A stretch of 6,030 bases of DNA from Verrucomicrobiota bacterium (GTDB lineage: Bacteria; Verrucomicrobiota; Verrucomicrobiia; Verrucomicrobiales; Verrucomicrobiaceae). Of this stretch, positions 5,169-6,030 are shown piece after piece. Numbering within the stretch: position 1 is the first letter of the stretch; each line of letters begins with the position of its first letter. The DNA lies in assembly GCA_023428335.1 (NCBI GenBank), contig JAEYYS010000286.1:1-6030 (forward strand), written 5' to 3'. A program made the translations under genes and the position numbers. The notes beneath the pieces were generated by a model. That model searched no databases. It was given only the letters and a program-made list of their open reading frames with translations, and was not told the DNA's origin.

Positions 5169-6030
5169 ATGAGCCCAAAACCCACCGACATCCGCGTCAC
5201 CGCCGCCCAGGTCCACTTCCTGCCCGTCACCATGCGCGTGCCGCTGAAGTTCGGCCCTGAGACCGTCACCAACACGGTCTGCCTGCGCGTCCGCGTCGAA
5301 GTGACCGACCGCCGCGGCAATCGCGCCGAAGGCTGGGGCGAAACCCCGCTCAGCGTCTCCTGGGTCTGGCCGAGCACCCTCGGCGTCGCCGAACGCTGCC
5401 AGCGCATGGAGCAGTTTTCCGTCCGCCTCGCCCGCCGTCTCGTCGACAGCGGCCTCGAAGGCCACCCGATGGAAATCGGCCACGATTTCATCCACGGCCC
5501 ACTCGCCGAAACCCTCACCGCCGCCAACGCCGAAGCCGGCGGCCCGGCCATGCCCTACCTCGGCTCGCTGGTCGCCTTCAGCGCCTTCGACATCGCCGTG
5601 CACGACGCCTACGGCCGCCTGCTCAACCGCGACACCTACTCGACCTACACCGGCGAGTTCATGAACCGCGACCTCGCCGCCTTCCTCGAACCCGACAGCG
5701 CCGGCGTCGACTTCGCCGGCCGCTACCCGGCGGATTACCTGGTCGCCAACGCCCCCCAACGCCTGCCGGTCTGGCACCTCGTCGGCGGGGTCGACGCCCT
5801 CGAAGCCGGCGACCTCACCGGCAGCGAGCCGAACGACGGCCATCCCCTGCTGCTGGCCGACTGGATCCGCCAGGACGGCCTGACCTGCCTGAAGGTCAAG
5901 CTGCGCGGCAACGACGCCGCCTGGGATTACGAGCGCCTGCTCCGCGTTGCCCGCATCGGCCTGCCGCTCGGCGTGCGCTGGTTGAGCAGCGACTTCAACT
6001 GCACCGTCCAGGATCCCGCCTACGTCAACG
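5169..6030 (+). CDS. mandelate racemase/muconate lactonizing enzyme family protein, 3' end beyond window
   Basis: First 287 residues of an enolase-superfamily enzyme; the reading frame is open to the right edge. The N-terminal capping region reads VHFLPVTMRVPLKFGPETV then a strand pair and GWGETPLSVSW, matching the start of the family's alpha+beta domain. YLGSLVAFSAFDIAVHDAYG marks entry into the barrel. LKVKLRG supplies the K-x-K pair (K242, K244) that usually holds the base acting on the carbon next to a carboxylate, and SSDFN gives D275 and N277 where the first metal-ligand aspartate is expected. The remaining metal ligands would lie past the edge. No signal peptide, so cytoplasmic. Substrate unknown; sugar-acid dehydration, epimerisation or lactonisation are all possible. 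The ATG has no ribosome site, and the AT-rich inverted repeat ends 21 nt before it. Confidence 0.88.
   Translation, partial: MSPKPTDIRVTAAQVHFLPVTMRVPLKFGPETVTNTVCLRVRVEVTDRRGNRAEGWGETPLSVSWVWPSTLGVAERCQRMEQFSVRLARRLVDSGLEGHPMEIGHDFIHGPLAETLTAANAEAGGPAMPYLGSLVAFSAFDIAVHDAYGRLLNRDTYSTYTGEFMNRDLAAFLEPDSAGVDFAGRYPADYLVANAPQRLPVWHLVGGVDALEAGDLTGSEPNDGHPLLLADWIRQDGLTCLKVKLRGNDAAWDYERLLRVARIGLPLGVRWLSSDFNCTVQDPAYVN

Noticed and set aside
5043..5843. Minus-strand open frame of 266 codons covering the AT-rich element and the start of the last gene
   Set aside because: It reads antisense to the enolase-superfamily gene, starts inside it, and runs through the repeat element, where it yields a repeated ISNLRFQISN-type stretch. 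It is a by-product of the heptamers.

Overview
High-GC bacterial DNA with tightly packed genes and codons that mostly end in C or G. No gene here names the taxon. The mix of short 7-bp and 9-bp tandem repeats, a CHASE2 protein, a beta-CASP nuclease and this type of enolase-superfamily enzyme would suit Verrucomicrobiota (Opitutaceae-like) or a related PVC lineage. That is a guess from style, not a proof.

Layout. A heptameric microsatellite (1-31) lies just after the stop of a minus-strand pirin gene (32-823). This gene faces away from a LysR-type regulator (904-1842). The short divergent region holds an inverted repeat and a plausible promoter. The regulator overlaps by 4 bp with a secreted TlpA-like thioredoxin (1839-2312), which is followed 11 bp later by a membrane protein with a CHASE2 sensor domain but no output domain (2324-3586). 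The CHASE2 gene ends in an in-frame 9-bp tandem repeat. After a 64-bp gap comes a complete beta-CASP metallo-beta-lactamase nuclease (3651-5021). Next is a 115-bp AT-rich inverted repeat made of heptamers (5033-5147). Last is the start of a mandelate racemase/muconate lactonizing enzyme family gene (5169 to beyond the right edge), cut by the window.

How the genes may work together. LysR plus divergent pirin is a classic regulator/target arrangement. LysR, thioredoxin and CHASE2 protein look co-transcribed. If the N-terminal signal peptide on pirin is real, then pirin, the thioredoxin and the CHASE2 sensor domain would all act outside the cytoplasmic membrane, which hints at an envelope redox or stress theme; this is inference. 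The nuclease and the enolase-superfamily enzyme show no obvious link to that group or to each other.

The most unusual signals are non-coding or semi-coding: the heptamer inverted-repeat element, two further short tandem repeats at gene 3' ends, and a CHASE2 C-terminal tail whose codon use suggests it was captured from intergenic repeat DNA. I saw no tRNA, rRNA, CRISPR array, transposase or phage gene.
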